Of a stretch of DNA of 58,913 bases, positions 1-10,419 are shown piece after piece; the first letter of the stretch is position 1, and each line of letters opens with the position of its first letter. The stretch lies in assembly GCA_013360215.1 (NCBI GenBank), contig JABWCP010000019.1, forward strand, positions 1 through 58,913, read 5' to 3'. The stretch comes from a bacterium (lineage in GTDB: Bacteria > CLD3 > SB21). A program made the translations under genes and the position numbers. The notes under the pieces were generated by a model. That model was given only the letters and a program-made list of their open reading frames with translations, ran no database searches and was not told where the DNA came from.

Positions 1-2210
<2,210 letters not shown>

Positions 2211-2254
2211 TTTATTTATAAGTTCCTGTTATTCGTATTTTCTATTTCTGACTA

Positions 2255-2725
2255 TTACCAGCGGAAGTGCGCAAACGCTTTGTTTGCTTCGGCCATCTTA
2301 TGCACATCTTCACGTTTTTTGACGGCAGCGCCTTCGTTATTGGACGCGGCTAAAATTTCATCCGCCAATTTAGAAGCCATGCTTTTGCCGGCACGTTCAC
2401 GGGAATAGCCGATCAACCAACGCAAAGCCAATGTTTGACGACGTTCGGCACGCACTTCGACGGGCACTTGATAGTTGGCGCCACCGACGCGTCGGGAGCG
2501 TACTTCTAAAAGCGGAGCGACGTTTTTGATCGCTTTTTCCAAGATTTCCAAACCGTTTTTACCGGTCTTCTTTTCGACGGTTTCCATCGCATCATACAGG
2601 ATGGATTCGGCAACACCGCGTTTACCTTGCCACATGATCACATTGATCATCTTCGTGACTAAGACGCTGTTGAATTTGGGATCCGCCGGAATGCGGCGCT
2701 TGGGACTTCTTTTTCTTCTCGACAT
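2255..2725 (-). CDS. rpsG: 30S ribosomal protein S7
   Basis: The 156-residue product begins [20 protein letters not shown] and carries the S7 signature around [20 protein letters not shown], with the [14 protein letters not shown] segment in the middle. S7 nucleates assembly of the 30S head by binding 16S rRNA and lines the E site. It lies between rpsL (32-base gap) and fusA (44-base gap) in the classical str order. In enteric bacteria S7 represses translation of this operon by binding the rpsL-rpsG spacer; the short spacer here shows no clear equivalent. Confidence 0.98.
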   Translation of the reverse strand: MSRRKRSPKRRIPADPKFNSVLVTKMINVIMWQGKRGVAESILYDAMETVEKKTGKNGLEILEKAIKNVAPLLEVRSRRVGGANYQVPVEVRAERRQTLALRWLIGYSRERAGKSMASKLADEILAASNNEGAAVKKREDVHKMAEANKAFAHFRW

Positions 2726-2757
2726 ATTTCCTCTATATCAAACTTTTATATCTAAGA

Positions 2758-3147
2758 TTACTTCTTAGCGGCGCCTTCTTTACCTTTTTTGGTGCCGTAT
2801 TTGGAACGACCTTGTTTACGATCTTGAACACCTTGCGTATCCAAAACACCACGAACGATGTGATAGCGCACACCCGGGAGATCTTTCACACGACCACCAC
2901 GGATAAGCACAATCGAGTGCTCCTGGAGATTATGGCCTTCGCCGGGAATATAGGCGATCACTTCGATACCATTGGAGAGACGCACCTTGGCTACCTTACG
3001 GAGGGCCGAATTAGGCTTCTTGGGGGTTGTCGTATACACGCGCGTACAGACGCCGCGACGCTGGGGGCATTCCTGCAAAGCGGGTGACTTCGTTTTCCAA
3101 GTCTTGGATTGTCTGCCTTTGCGAATAAGCTGTTGGATCGTTGGCAT
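2758..3147 (-). CDS. rpsL: 30S ribosomal protein S12
   Basis: This 129-residue decoding-centre protein starts [12 protein letters not shown] and carries the invariant [19 protein letters not shown] block and the [10 protein letters not shown] block. The lysines equivalent to E. coli K42 and K87, where streptomycin resistance arises, appear to be wild type. It is the first gene of the str operon, about 160 bases downstream of a strong sigma-70-type promoter. The C-terminus is slightly extended and basic (GKEGAAKK), which is common. Confidence 0.98.
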   Translation of the reverse strand: MPTIQQLIRKGRQSKTWKTKSPALQECPQRRGVCTRVYTTTPKKPNSALRKVAKVRLSNGIEVIAYIPGEGHNLQEHSIVLIRGGRVKDLPGVRYHIVRGVLDTQGVQDRKQGRSKYGTKKGKEGAAKK

Positions 3148-3257
3148 TAATGCACTTCCTGCTAAACTGTTATTTAGTAGTTATACTGTAACAAACTCTG
3201 TTTTTACTCTTATTTGACAGAAAACCTGGGGGTTTTTTATCATTGCCTGCGCATCCG

Positions 3258-3292
3258 AACTCCGCTTCCGCGGAAACCTGAGGCAGGTTGAG
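3258..3292 (-). other. Hairpins in the str operon leader
   Basis: The untranslated leader between the promoter (3310-3338) and rpsL contains two small symmetric elements. One is a 10-bp perfect palindrome, TTCCGCGGAA (3266-3275). The other is a 6-bp stem with a 3-base loop, AACCTG/CAGGTT (3275-3289), overlapping it by one base. They are GC-rich against an AT-rich background. A role in leader folding or autoregulation is inference. Confidence 0.4.
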
Positions 3293-3309
3293 TATCTAAA
3301 AAGGCTTGC

Positions 3310-3338
3310 AAATATATACGAAAGAGGGTCGCATGTCA
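3310..3338 (-). promoter_or_regulatory. Sigma-70-type promoter of the str operon
   Basis: On the minus strand a perfect -35 box TTGACA (3333-3338) is followed by a 17-base spacer and a -10 box TATATT (3310-3315, five of six matches to TATAAT). The predicted start near 3303 gives a leader of about 155 bases before rpsL. This E. coli-like promoter differs from the TTTG/TAnnTTTG type used by Bacteroidetes. Confidence 0.75.
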
Positions 3339-3747
3339 AGAGAAAATATGAAAATTTTTAAAATAATTTTCGTTGTGAAATAAAGACTTAGCGTATAGTT
3401 AGGTTTCTCTGTTTAAAAATGAATCATGACGTGATGTCGTATACTTGATTTGATCTTTGTAGACACGCCGCCCATGTTGCCGTATCCATATCCCTGTTAA
3501 ACCTCATTACTTATTAATTTCGACTCGCTGACATCAAAGCAAAAACATAAATTTAAGTCATGACTTTAAATCAATTCGGCGGTTGAAGGTAACTATGGTA
3601 GGCGTTTATCATATAATGTAATGAGCCGGCAATTATATATTATATATATTGGGATGGATGATGTTTCATGCGCTTGAGTAAAAATTTTTCTATCTCTACC
3701 AAGGCCGTCGATAATGCTCTGAGATTAACAAGAATAAACAAACTTCT
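3339..3747. other. Intergenic region, no gene seen
   Basis: About 400 bases between the str promoter and the end of the next minus-strand gene. It is AT-rich and has no convincing open frame. It contains a 12-bp perfect palindrome AAGTCATGACTT (3555-3566) inside a longer near-palindrome, and an alternating AT run near 3630-3650. No clear terminator for the gene at 3748 was found. Confidence 0.5.
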
Positions 3748-5172
3748 TCAATGTTCGGCGATCTTATTGATCATACCTCTAAAAATCAGCCCATGAAACG
3801 GAAAAACAGTATACCAATATATGCGCCCCAATACACCTAAAGGTCTGAAGGTTGCTGTTTGGGTAAGAATGTTATTTTTATCAATGCTAAACTCAAGCCA
3901 GGCTTCTCCCGGCAATTTCATTTCTGCATATAGTAACAGCCTTCTGTCATCTTTGTCTGACAAAAGAACACGCCAAAAATCAAGAGCATCGCCGGCATAT
4001 ATTTCTGTATCACTTTTTCGCCCTCTCCTCATACCTACACCGCCAAAAAGTTGATCTAAAAAACCACGGATCTCCCAAAGCCAGTTACAATAATACCAAC
4101 CCGTTTTACCTCCGATAGCCCAGATTTTATTAAGTGCTGCATCGGGTTTTGCTAAAGCAATAGAACGAATATCTTTATAACATCCTTCAACAGGTACCTC
4201 AATCAATTTAGTCAACCCCGGGCTTAGAAGACTGGTGGTTTGTGCGTCTTTCCAACTTGAAAGCACCTGATTTTGTTCTATTTTTTCAAAGGCTAATCGT
4301 ATGGATGTGTCATAATCAATAAGCTTAATCCCAAGCACTTCGGCCAAATTATTAGGCTTGCAGGTCACCTCAATTTTCATACTGTTCACTAAATTTTTTG
4401 CTAATGCATAAGATGTAGCCGTAACAAAGTATAACCAATAAGAAGAAACCCGTGGAGTCATTACCGGAACGATCACAATATGTCGTTTTAAGCCGCGTAT
4501 TTTTGCATAACGCAACAACATATCCTTGTAACTTAAAATATCCGTGCCGCCGATATCATAACTCTTATTATATGTTTCTGATTTGCCTATTACTCCGATT
4601 AAAAATTCTATCACATTACGAATAGCAATAGGCTGGCATTTGGTTTTTAACCATCTCGGAGTAATCATAATCGGAAGTTTCTCCACCAAATCACGAATAA
4701 TTTCAAATGAAGCGCTTCCTGAGCCAACTATGATTCCCGACTTAAGCGTGGTGAGCGCAAAACTTGATCCGGATAAAATCATTTCCACGTTTTTTCGTGA
4801 GGTGAGGTGTTTTGATAACTGTTCTGCGTTGCTGATCCCGCTAAGATATATGACTTGTTTAACATTTGCTGAAATCATGCAATGTCTAAAATTCAATGCA
4901 CAGAGTTGCTCCATTTTTTCAAAATCACCGCTTTGTGTTGACATGGAATGAATGAGATAAAAAGCAACATCTATATTTCTTGGTATTACGTGCAAACTTT
5001 CTGCATTTAAAAAATCCGCCTCAACGACTGAGATATTCGGGTTCGAATAATTTTTTTCATTAAATCGATTTTTGTCCCTTACGCAACATATGACTTCATG
5101 CCCGTTTGCCAATAAAACGGGCAACAGTCGTTTCGCAATGTATCCGGTTACACCGGTTAACAAAATTTTCAT
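3748..5172 (-). CDS. SDR-type NAD(P)-binding oxidoreductase/epimerase with C-terminal DUF2867
   Basis: This 474-residue protein has two parts. Residues 1-300 are an atypical short-chain dehydrogenase: the N-terminus MKILLTGVTGYIAKRLLPVL is a Rossmann dinucleotide-binding loop (GxxGxxA), followed by VICCVRD and a DVAFYLIHSM strand. Residues from about 330 match the DUF2867 style (KIWAIGGKTGWYYCNWLWEIRG, then FRPLGVLGRIYWYTVFPFH). Such SDR-DUF2867 fusions are common and mostly uncharacterised; a substrate cannot be assigned. The gene stands alone, with gaps of about 210 bases upstream and 400 downstream, and looks more AT-rich than the str operon. Confidence 0.8.
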   Translation of the reverse strand: MKILLTGVTGYIAKRLLPVLLANGHEVICCVRDKNRFNEKNYSNPNISVVEADFLNAESLHVIPRNIDVAFYLIHSMSTQSGDFEKMEQLCALNFRHCMISANVKQVIYLSGISNAEQLSKHLTSRKNVEMILSGSSFALTTLKSGIIVGSGSASFEIIRDLVEKLPIMITPRWLKTKCQPIAIRNVIEFLIGVIGKSETYNKSYDIGGTDILSYKDMLLRYAKIRGLKRHIVIVPVMTPRVSSYWLYFVTATSYALAKNLVNSMKIEVTCKPNNLAEVLGIKLIDYDTSIRLAFEKIEQNQVLSSWKDAQTTSLLSPGLTKLIEVPVEGCYKDIRSIALAKPDAALNKIWAIGGKTGWYYCNWLWEIRGFLDQLFGGVGMRRGRKSDTEIYAGDALDFWRVLLSDKDDRRLLLYAEMKLPGEAWLEFSIDKNNILTQTATFRPLGVLGRIYWYTVFPFHGLIFRGMINKIAEH

Positions 5173-5386
5173 GTTATGAATTTGAAAAAAATTTGAACAA
5201 AAATGAATTCATACTCAAAAAGGACTTATTCATCAAAGTTTTTTCCGACGACTAACAAACGCCTGGTATATGAACTTTTAAGAGAAGCTCGGATTCTATT
5301 GTTTGAAAGCAACTGCGTTGTATACATATCTAATTTTGTACAACATCACCATATGCCGGTTGGTGTTTTTTTGCAGATGCGCTCTA

Positions 5387-5827
5387 TTACTTTAACGCAT
5401 ATGTGAAATGTATCGCATCCATTTCGTAACTGAAAGCCGTTTTTTTATAAAAATTAACCGCATCGGTATCATCACCTTCGGCTTCGACGTATGCGTTTTC
5501 AAATCCGTTCACTTGACAATAACGGCACACCTTCGTGATCAAAGCTTTCCCTAAACCTTTTCTTTGGAACTCCGGCGAAATGCCTACGTCATAGATATAC
5601 GCTTCCGGTTTCACACTGTAGTATCGGTGCAAAACATAGATCGTCAGGCCGCCTACCACATTGCCACCGCTCAGGACGACAAACACCATAAAATCCGGAT
5701 TGGAAAGCACCCGCCGTAAATGATCCACTGGAGGAATATCCTCATCATTTTCAAAAACATCTTTGAAGATTTCAATTAATCTTTTGAAGTCCGACACTTC
5801 ATCGGCAGTGAGTTTTTTTATCTCCAT
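5387..5827 (-). CDS. GNAT acetyltransferase resembling AAC(3)-I
   Basis: The 146-residue product is a single GNAT domain. The acetyl-CoA pyrophosphate loop is visible as RKGLGKALI (near residue 95), preceded by the strand EAYIYDVGISPEFQ, and the C-terminal part has DAVNFYKKTAFSYEMDAIHF. From memory, the IYIYDLAVSxEHRRQG and ALYxKxG patterns of the AAC(3)-I aminoglycoside acetyltransferases are close to this, so it may belong to that branch. Actual antibiotic acetylation is not shown by sequence alone. It lies 33 bases downstream of the PaiB-like gene and is probably co-transcribed with it. Confidence 0.75.
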   Translation of the reverse strand: MEIKKLTADEVSDFKRLIEIFKDVFENDEDIPPVDHLRRVLSNPDFMVFVVLSGGNVVGGLTIYVLHRYYSVKPEAYIYDVGISPEFQRKGLGKALITKVCRYCQVNGFENAYVEAEGDDTDAVNFYKKTAFSYEMDAIHFTYALK

Positions 5828-5860
5828 GACCTTATGGTGTTTTCTCGTTTATTAGTAAGA

Positions 5861-6529
5861 TTACGAATCAAATTTCGAGGCATCCCATGCAACGCCGGGA
5901 GGGAATAATTCCGATTTTCTTTTGATCATTTCTTGAGCGATAAGCGCACTATTGCCGCCTTGCGCTTCAAGTTTGGAAATGATATTCATATAGCTTTTTT
6001 CATCCCGATTTTGGCTCAGCTTAAACACGTTATCTAACGTATCCGCTTTGATCTCAAATCCGGCAATAGCCGGCATCATTTTATTCAAGAAGGATTCGGG
6101 CAGATTATCATAAATAGTCTGTGACTGCGTGTTGCCTTTTTCAAATTTCAGCGTAAACTTTCGCATAAACCGGATCAACTCCTCCGACGACATGAACTTC
6201 ATCTTCCCACTGATATACACGCTCATATAATTCCAGGTCGAACCGATTTGAGGATTACTATACCACGAGGCACTCACGTACGTACTGGGTCCTGTAAAAA
6301 CAACCAGAGCATTCGGATTTTCGACCAAAGCCTTGTGGTGGTCCGTATTTCGCATGATGTGCCCTTGCAAATACAACTCTCCGTCGCGCTCTTCGAACAA
6401 AATCGGAATCTGCGTTCCCACTTGGACCCCGGACAAAAAACTACCTGTCAAAAAGGCAAACGGATTACCTTCCATAAACTCCCGTATTACTTGCCGTTCT
6501 TTTTCTTTGAAATACGAAAAGTTATACAT
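5861..6529 (-). CDS. PaiB-like FMN-binding split-barrel protein
   Basis: The 222-residue product starts with a GGAG site six bases before the ATG. It resembles the PaiB family (FMN-binding split barrel, often labelled negative transcriptional regulator). Indicators are an N-terminal PFAFLTGSF strand, the ELYLQGHIMRNTDHHKAL segment with an HxxxxxxHH-like pattern, and TYVSASWYSNPQIGSTWNYMSV. In Bacillus, PaiA is an acetyltransferase and PaiB its partner; here too a GNAT gene follows directly. Whether this protein binds DNA or a flavin/heme is not settled by the sequence. It is separated from the Crp/Fnr gene by 169 bases. Confidence 0.8.
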   Translation of the reverse strand: MYNFSYFKEKERQVIREFMEGNPFAFLTGSFLSGVQVGTQIPILFEERDGELYLQGHIMRNTDHHKALVENPNALVVFTGPSTYVSASWYSNPQIGSTWNYMSVYISGKMKFMSSEELIRFMRKFTLKFEKGNTQSQTIYDNLPESFLNKMMPAIAGFEIKADTLDNVFKLSQNRDEKSYMNIISKLEAQGGNSALIAQEMIKRKSELFPPGVAWDASKFDS

Positions 6530-6590
6530 ACGAATCTCCTTCGGTTATATGTTTAGAATACCTGTTTTGTCCTATCGCATGGGATGCACC

Positions 6591-6653
6591 TTGAGCGGTA
6601 TCATAAAAATTTTATGCCCGTATGTCTGAAACGACATAACCCTGTCCGCTCAA
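6591..6653. promoter_or_regulatory. Nested inverted repeats upstream of the paiB-like gene
   Basis: TTGAGCGG (6591-6598) and its complement CCGCTCAA (6646-6653) enclose two further symmetric elements: ATAAAAATTTTAT (6603-6615) and TATGTC/GACATA with a six-base loop (6621-6638). This lies between the Crp/Fnr gene and the PaiB-like gene. It could be a terminator for the first or an operator for the second; no T-run supports the terminator reading strongly. Confidence 0.35.
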
Positions 6654-6698
6654 AATGACAATATTAAACTACAACCTTTTTGATCTAAAAAAGTTGTC

Positions 6699-7283
6699 TT
6701 AGGACAATTTATGTTTTCGGGTGATTTGCCGTCGTATACGGCTTAGCGAGGTGGGGGTAACACCGATGAAGGAAGCGAGGTATTTTTGCGGGATCGTTCC
6801 TAAAAAGTCCGGTTTGCCAAGCAGGTCCAGATATCTTTTTTCGGCCGAATCGGTCTGAAGCGCCGTAAATCGTTTGATCAGGTTAAGAATGACATCTTCC
6901 CAAAAGTTACGCATCATCTGTTGCATGTTCGGATGACGCACGTAGAGTTTTTTGAGTTCGGTCTTGGAAAGGTAGAGTACTTCACTCTCTTCGATGGCTT
7001 GCAGGTAATAATCGGACGGATTTTCACTGATAAAACTGTATATCTCGATCGCGGAGGATTGCGCAAAAGAAAACCAGACGGATACGTCTACGTCGTCTTT
7101 TCGATAAAATAAACGCAAACAGCCTTTTTGAACAAACACGATATTTCTGCACACTTCACCTTGCCGCAGCATATAACTATTCTTTCGAAGCCTCTGGCTT
7201 TTGAACTTTCCGGCAATGTTTTCCAATTCCGCTTCCGAGAAGTCCGCATACCGGCTGAGAAATTTTTTTAGATCGGTGGTCAT
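6699..7283 (-). CDS. Crp/Fnr-family transcriptional regulator
   Basis: This 194-residue protein has an N-terminal cyclic-nucleotide-binding-type beta roll (YMLRQGEVCRNIVFVQKGCLRLFY) and a C-terminal winged helix with recognition helix SFIGVTPTSLSRIRRQI. Length and style fit the short Crp/Fnr regulators frequent in FCB genomes. No cysteine pattern for an Fe-S cluster and no canonical RxS cAMP phosphate pocket are evident, so the ligand is unknown. It lies upstream of, and in the same direction as, the PaiB-like and GNAT genes, which makes them plausible targets. Confidence 0.88.
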   Translation of the reverse strand: MTTDLKKFLSRYADFSEAELENIAGKFKSQRLRKNSYMLRQGEVCRNIVFVQKGCLRLFYRKDDVDVSVWFSFAQSSAIEIYSFISENPSDYYLQAIEESEVLYLSKTELKKLYVRHPNMQQMMRNFWEDVILNLIKRFTALQTDSAEKRYLDLLGKPDFLGTIPQKYLASFIGVTPTSLSRIRRQITRKHKLS

Positions 7284-7395
7284 GTGAAGATTAGAGTTCT
7301 TTGTTTGTTTAAGCAGAAGATTAGCTTAGGATGTCAATAACGTCAATCTGATATAGAAATTATGGGATGTGGCTAGGCTAGGAATCGAATGCTGC

Positions 7396-8079
7396 TCATG
7401 ATCTAGAATTAACTGATTCATAACCATTTTTGATAATTGGCGTTTGATTGTTTGAGTTTTTTAAAGTTTCAAAGTCATTTTGAATTTGCCTTAATATATC
7501 CCGTATGTTAGCAGTCTGAATTTTCGTCGGTTTTCCGAATGTCAATGACGAACTAAACGGTACGATGAGATTATCACCTTTAGGCATTGCTTTTCCCAAA
7601 CCCGTCATGAATACAGGCACGTATGTTATGTCGGGTCGTTGTGAAAGAACAAATCCGATACCCGGCTTTAAGGGCTGTTCCTTTTCCGGTTCACCTCTTG
7701 TCCCCTCGGGGAAAATTATCAATGAATACCCCCTTTCTAAGGTTCTTATCATCTTAATGATTGGGTCATTATCCGGATTCTCTAAGTCTCGTTTCCTTTG
7801 TATGAGAAGTGAATTGATAAAAAAGTTACTCAATTTTTCTTGGAATTTCGTTTTACCGAAATGATCCTGAGCCGCCACCGGTTTAATTTTGTGAATTATT
7901 TTTCTTGGAACCGAGGCCAATATACTCATGGTATCCAAATGGCTGTTATGATTAGCAACGATGATAAATTGCTCTTCGCTAAGCAAAAACTTTGAATCAT
8001 CAAGTTTTACGCCAACGATTAATTTCAAAAACCAACGAATCAAAAAGCTGTAAATAAGCTGGAGTACGATTTTTTGCAT
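7396..8079 (-). CDS. Lysophospholipid acyltransferase (PlsC-like)
   Basis: A 227-residue acyltransferase that would add an acyl group to a lysophospholipid (1-acyl-glycerol-3-phosphate or similar) at the inner membrane. Motif I is NHNSHLDT (HX4D) and motif III is FPEGTRG, both intact, with an N-terminal hydrophobic helix. It directly follows the CdsA-like gene: the TAA of that gene abuts this ATG with no gap. Together with the CDP-alcohol phosphotransferase it forms a three-gene operon that could make and remodel a phospholipid. The exact substrate is not determined. Confidence 0.88.
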   Translation of the reverse strand: MQKIVLQLIYSFLIRWFLKLIVGVKLDDSKFLLSEEQFIIVANHNSHLDTMSILASVPRKIIHKIKPVAAQDHFGKTKFQEKLSNFFINSLLIQRKRDLENPDNDPIIKMIRTLERGYSLIIFPEGTRGEPEKEQPLKPGIGFVLSQRPDITYVPVFMTGLGKAMPKGDNLIVPFSSSLTFGKPTKIQTANIRDILRQIQNDFETLKNSNNQTPIIKNGYESVNSRS

Positions 8080-9033
8080 TTAGTATGCGATATAATAAAC
8101 GAGATGAAAAAATGTTGGAGCCGTATAGGCTAATGAGTCAATACGATCTAATACGCCGCCATGACCAGGAATTGCCGAACCCGTATCCTTTACACCCACG
8201 TCGCGCTTAATTGACGACATTACGATGTCTCCAATGAAACCTGAAAGCGCAATCATAAAACTAACTAACAAAACCTGATAGTTGTTTAATGGAGTCAAAA
8301 ATGCGAGTAAATATCCTATACTTGTCGTACAAATGAGCCCGCCAACTAAACCTTCCCACGTTTTATTAGGACTGACTTTGGGAATGATTTTGTATTTGCC
8401 TAACAGCTTACCCCACGTAAACTGCATAACATCATTTATTTCGGTCAGAAAAACCAGAAACAATAATAACCCTCTGCCGCCAGAGTTAAAACCTTCTATT
8501 TCTGGAAGTGAAAGCAAATAAGCCATGTGACTAAGTCCGAATACTGTAAGCATCAGTATCCATTGAAGCACCGACATCGATTTGGTAATTCCGGCGGTAT
8601 CACCTTTAAGAACGAGACGAAGCGGGAGCAAAAGAAACATGACTACAGGAATGAAAATAATGAATGCTCCATACCAACCGATATACGCTAAGTAGTATTG
8701 AATCGGAATAGACACGAATGCCCAAAAAATCGCCCTTCGGTCAGACTGACGAAATCCAACCAAAGAGTATAGTTCCCTAAATGCCACAAATGACAAGAAA
8801 GCAATTGCTACGTATGAAATGTTAGTGTTAAAAATGGTAGCTCCAATGAATACAGAGGCCATGATCCACCACGATTTCGTCCTGGTTTTCAACTCTTGTA
8901 GGTTGGCATTTGGATTTATTTTTCCGATTAAAAAAAACAAAAGTGAAGCAAAAGTTAAAATGCCAAAAATAAGCGCAACAACGATGAGTAATTCGTTGTT
9001 GTCTATGAATTGTAAGTGAAATACTTCTTTCAT
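8080..9033 (-). CDS. Phosphatidate cytidylyltransferase (CdsA/YnbB-like)
   Basis: The 317-residue membrane enzyme is predicted to make CDP-diacylglycerol from phosphatidate and CTP. It has about eight hydrophobic segments, and the complete family signature lies near the C-terminus: SSIKRDVGVKDTGSAIPGHG followed by GVLDRIDS, with the metal-binding aspartates present. The start codon overlaps the stop of the preceding CDP-alcohol phosphotransferase gene by four bases (ATGA), which implies coupled translation. Because it is next to a YnbA-like partner it is probably a pathway-specific YnbB-type enzyme rather than the housekeeping CdsA. Confidence 0.9.
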   Translation of the reverse strand: MKEVFHLQFIDNNELLIVVALIFGILTFASLLFFLIGKINPNANLQELKTRTKSWWIMASVFIGATIFNTNISYVAIAFLSFVAFRELYSLVGFRQSDRRAIFWAFVSIPIQYYLAYIGWYGAFIIFIPVVMFLLLPLRLVLKGDTAGITKSMSVLQWILMLTVFGLSHMAYLLSLPEIEGFNSGGRGLLLFLVFLTEINDVMQFTWGKLLGKYKIIPKVSPNKTWEGLVGGLICTTSIGYLLAFLTPLNNYQVLLVSFMIALSGFIGDIVMSSIKRDVGVKDTGSAIPGHGGVLDRIDSLAYTAPTFFHLVYYIAY

Positions 9034-9632
9034 GTTGCTTTCAGCGCTTTGTTAATTCTGATGGCTGTACTTATTACAAGCAATATAATGATTACTGAAA
9101 AAAACCAATTCGAATACAGTTTAAAGTCTATGCTTAGAAATGAAAATACGCCGTATATTCCCATTACAAAGGCCCTGTCACTTTTACCCATAGGGCCATC
9201 ATATCTCCGCTCCCCAGACAACGCTTTTCCAATAAGTCCTGCAAATTCATTAATGATACTAAGGCTCATAAATAGGACAACTAAATAAATGATCTGTTTT
9301 TCAAAAACCAATAATGGAAAATAAATAAACACATCTGAAATCACGTCGCCAAGCTCGTTTAATACTTCCCCTTCTTTTGTTTGCTGGTTATAAGTTCTAG
9401 CCATCATGCCGTCAAGGGCATTAAGAGCCATCCTAACCAAAAGCCCAAAAGGTAATGCAAGAAACAAAAACCGATAAGCATCAGCAAACCAAAAAGCAAT
9501 TCCAATCAGCAACGAAAGGAAAATGGATGACCAAGTTATTTGGTTGGCTGTTACTCCGATTTTGTGAAGACCGACCAGAATCGGTGATAGGAGTTTCTGA
9601 AAACCGGGTTTTATTTTATATATTGAGATCAT
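9030..9632 (-). CDS. CDP-alcohol phosphotransferase family protein, YnbA-like
   Basis: The 200-residue membrane protein has the CDP-alcohol phosphotransferase layout and about six hydrophobic segments. The family motif DxxDGxxAR-x8-GxxxDxxxD is recognisable at NALDGMMAR-x8-GEVLNELGD, but the first and third aspartates are asparagine. As I recall E. coli YnbA, it has the same NALDG and LNExGD pattern and the same neighbour (ynbB), so this looks like a conserved subfamily and not a broken enzyme. The transferred alcohol is unknown. It is first in the operon, with GAG five bases before the ATG. Confidence 0.85.
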   Translation of the reverse strand: MISIYKIKPGFQKLLSPILVGLHKIGVTANQITWSSIFLSLLIGIAFWFADAYRFLFLALPFGLLVRMALNALDGMMARTYNQQTKEGEVLNELGDVISDVFIYFPLLVFEKQIIYLVVLFMSLSIINEFAGLIGKALSGERRYDGPMGKSDRAFVMGIYGVFSFLSIDFKLYSNWFFSVIIILLVISTAIRINKALKAT

Positions 9633-9876
9633 TTTTTCTCTTTATGGTCAAAAATTTTTACATATATATATATTTATATGTATTTTTAACTGTAGTAAAA
9701 ACTTATCACTTCATAAGATCATGATCGGCGTGAGAGAATATACCGTTGTGACAGAAAACGTACATAATCTGTTTCAGGATGTCAACCGGAGGTTTGATGT
9801 TTTTTCGACGCGCTGTGTGAGTGAGATATAAGATAGAAATTAAATACGGTGTGTTTTGACTAGAGACCATCAGTAA
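9633..9876. other. AT-rich spacer upstream of the phospholipid operon
   Basis: About 240 bases with an alternating AT tract (9661-9680, TATATATATATTTATATG-like) close to the ynbA-like start. It probably holds the promoter of the phospholipid operon and the end of the upstream operon, but no convincing -35/-10 pair or terminator could be picked out. Confidence 0.4.
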
Positions 9877-10050
9877 TTAAGATTCATACGATACTTCGCA
9901 CACGAAACGGTTTCTTTTGAGATTTTGAAGGTATTCGAATACTTCTTTGCGACGCAGATCGGCATGGCGCTCCCGCAGCTTGGCCAGTACGGGACATTCG
10001 CGGCAAGCCTTCCCTTTTTTCTTATAGTTTTTGCAGCAATCGGGTTTCAT
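9877..10050 (-). CDS. Small cysteine-rich protein, 57 residues, unknown
   Basis: The frame starts at ATG 10048-10050 with GAGGG about seven bases upstream and ends at TAA 9877-9879. The peptide begins MKPDCCKNYKKKGKACRECP and has a CC-x10-C-x2-C pattern followed by a charged helix and a final Cys near the C-terminus. The spaced cysteines suggest zinc or Fe-S binding, but no function is known to me. It lies 10 bases downstream of the 110-residue gene and is the last member of the putative heme operon. It is short enough to be missed by ordinary gene callers. Confidence 0.75.
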   Translation of the reverse strand: MKPDCCKNYKKKGKACRECPVLAKLRERHADLRRKEVFEYLQNLKRNRFVCEVSYES

Positions 10051-10060
10051 CGTTGATCCC

Positions 10061-10393
10061 TCAGTTATAATACGTCGTGCGTTGGCTTGTCAAACTCAGT
10101 ACCGTATCCGCTTTTTCCAATAAATCCGTCAGTTTAGAAAGCTCCGAACTCGTGAGCGCCAAATGCCATGCCCTGGAAGAAGTTTCGATGAAAATATTTT
10201 TCTCGCGCGGATTGGGTTCCGATTTCAGAGCCCTCCGCTCACGAATAATACGTTCTCTGAAATCGGAAAATTCCCGCCGTGTAAAATTAGCCAGCGCCGT
10301 ACCAAAACCGACCTGTATGCGTTCGCACGTTTCGCAGACGGAGACGTAGCCCAACTCGTTTTGTTGGACGATGCGGTGATGACAATCAGCCAT
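10061..10393 (-). CDS. Small CxxC protein, 110 residues, unknown (DUF6686-like)
   Basis: The protein begins MADCHHRIVQQNELGYVSVC and continues ETCERIQVGFGTALANFTRREF. It has an N-terminal CHH and a CxxC pair (residues 20 and 23), reminiscent of small metal-binding proteins, and a mostly helical C-terminal half. From memory it resembles a small family listed as DUF6686 in FCB-type genomes; I cannot confirm this. It lies 26 bases downstream of the 40-residue membrane peptide and 10 bases upstream of the 57-residue Cys-rich gene, so it is probably part of the same transcript. Confidence 0.7.
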   Translation of the reverse strand: MADCHHRIVQQNELGYVSVCETCERIQVGFGTALANFTRREFSDFRERIIRERRALKSEPNPREKNIFIETSSRAWHLALTSSELSKLTDLLEKADTVLSLTSQRTTYYN

Positions 10394-10419
10394 TCGGTAA
10401 ATCCGTCATTTTAGTGATA

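Noticed and set aside
3658-3690. Possible third copy of the 38-bp repeat (GTTTCATGCGCTTGAGTAA)
   Set aside because: Similarity is limited to about a dozen bases and needs gaps; could be chance.
5203-5406. Plus-strand 67-codon frame between the SDR and GNAT genes
   Set aside because: No ribosome site, unlike any protein known to me, and it runs into the end of the GNAT gene.
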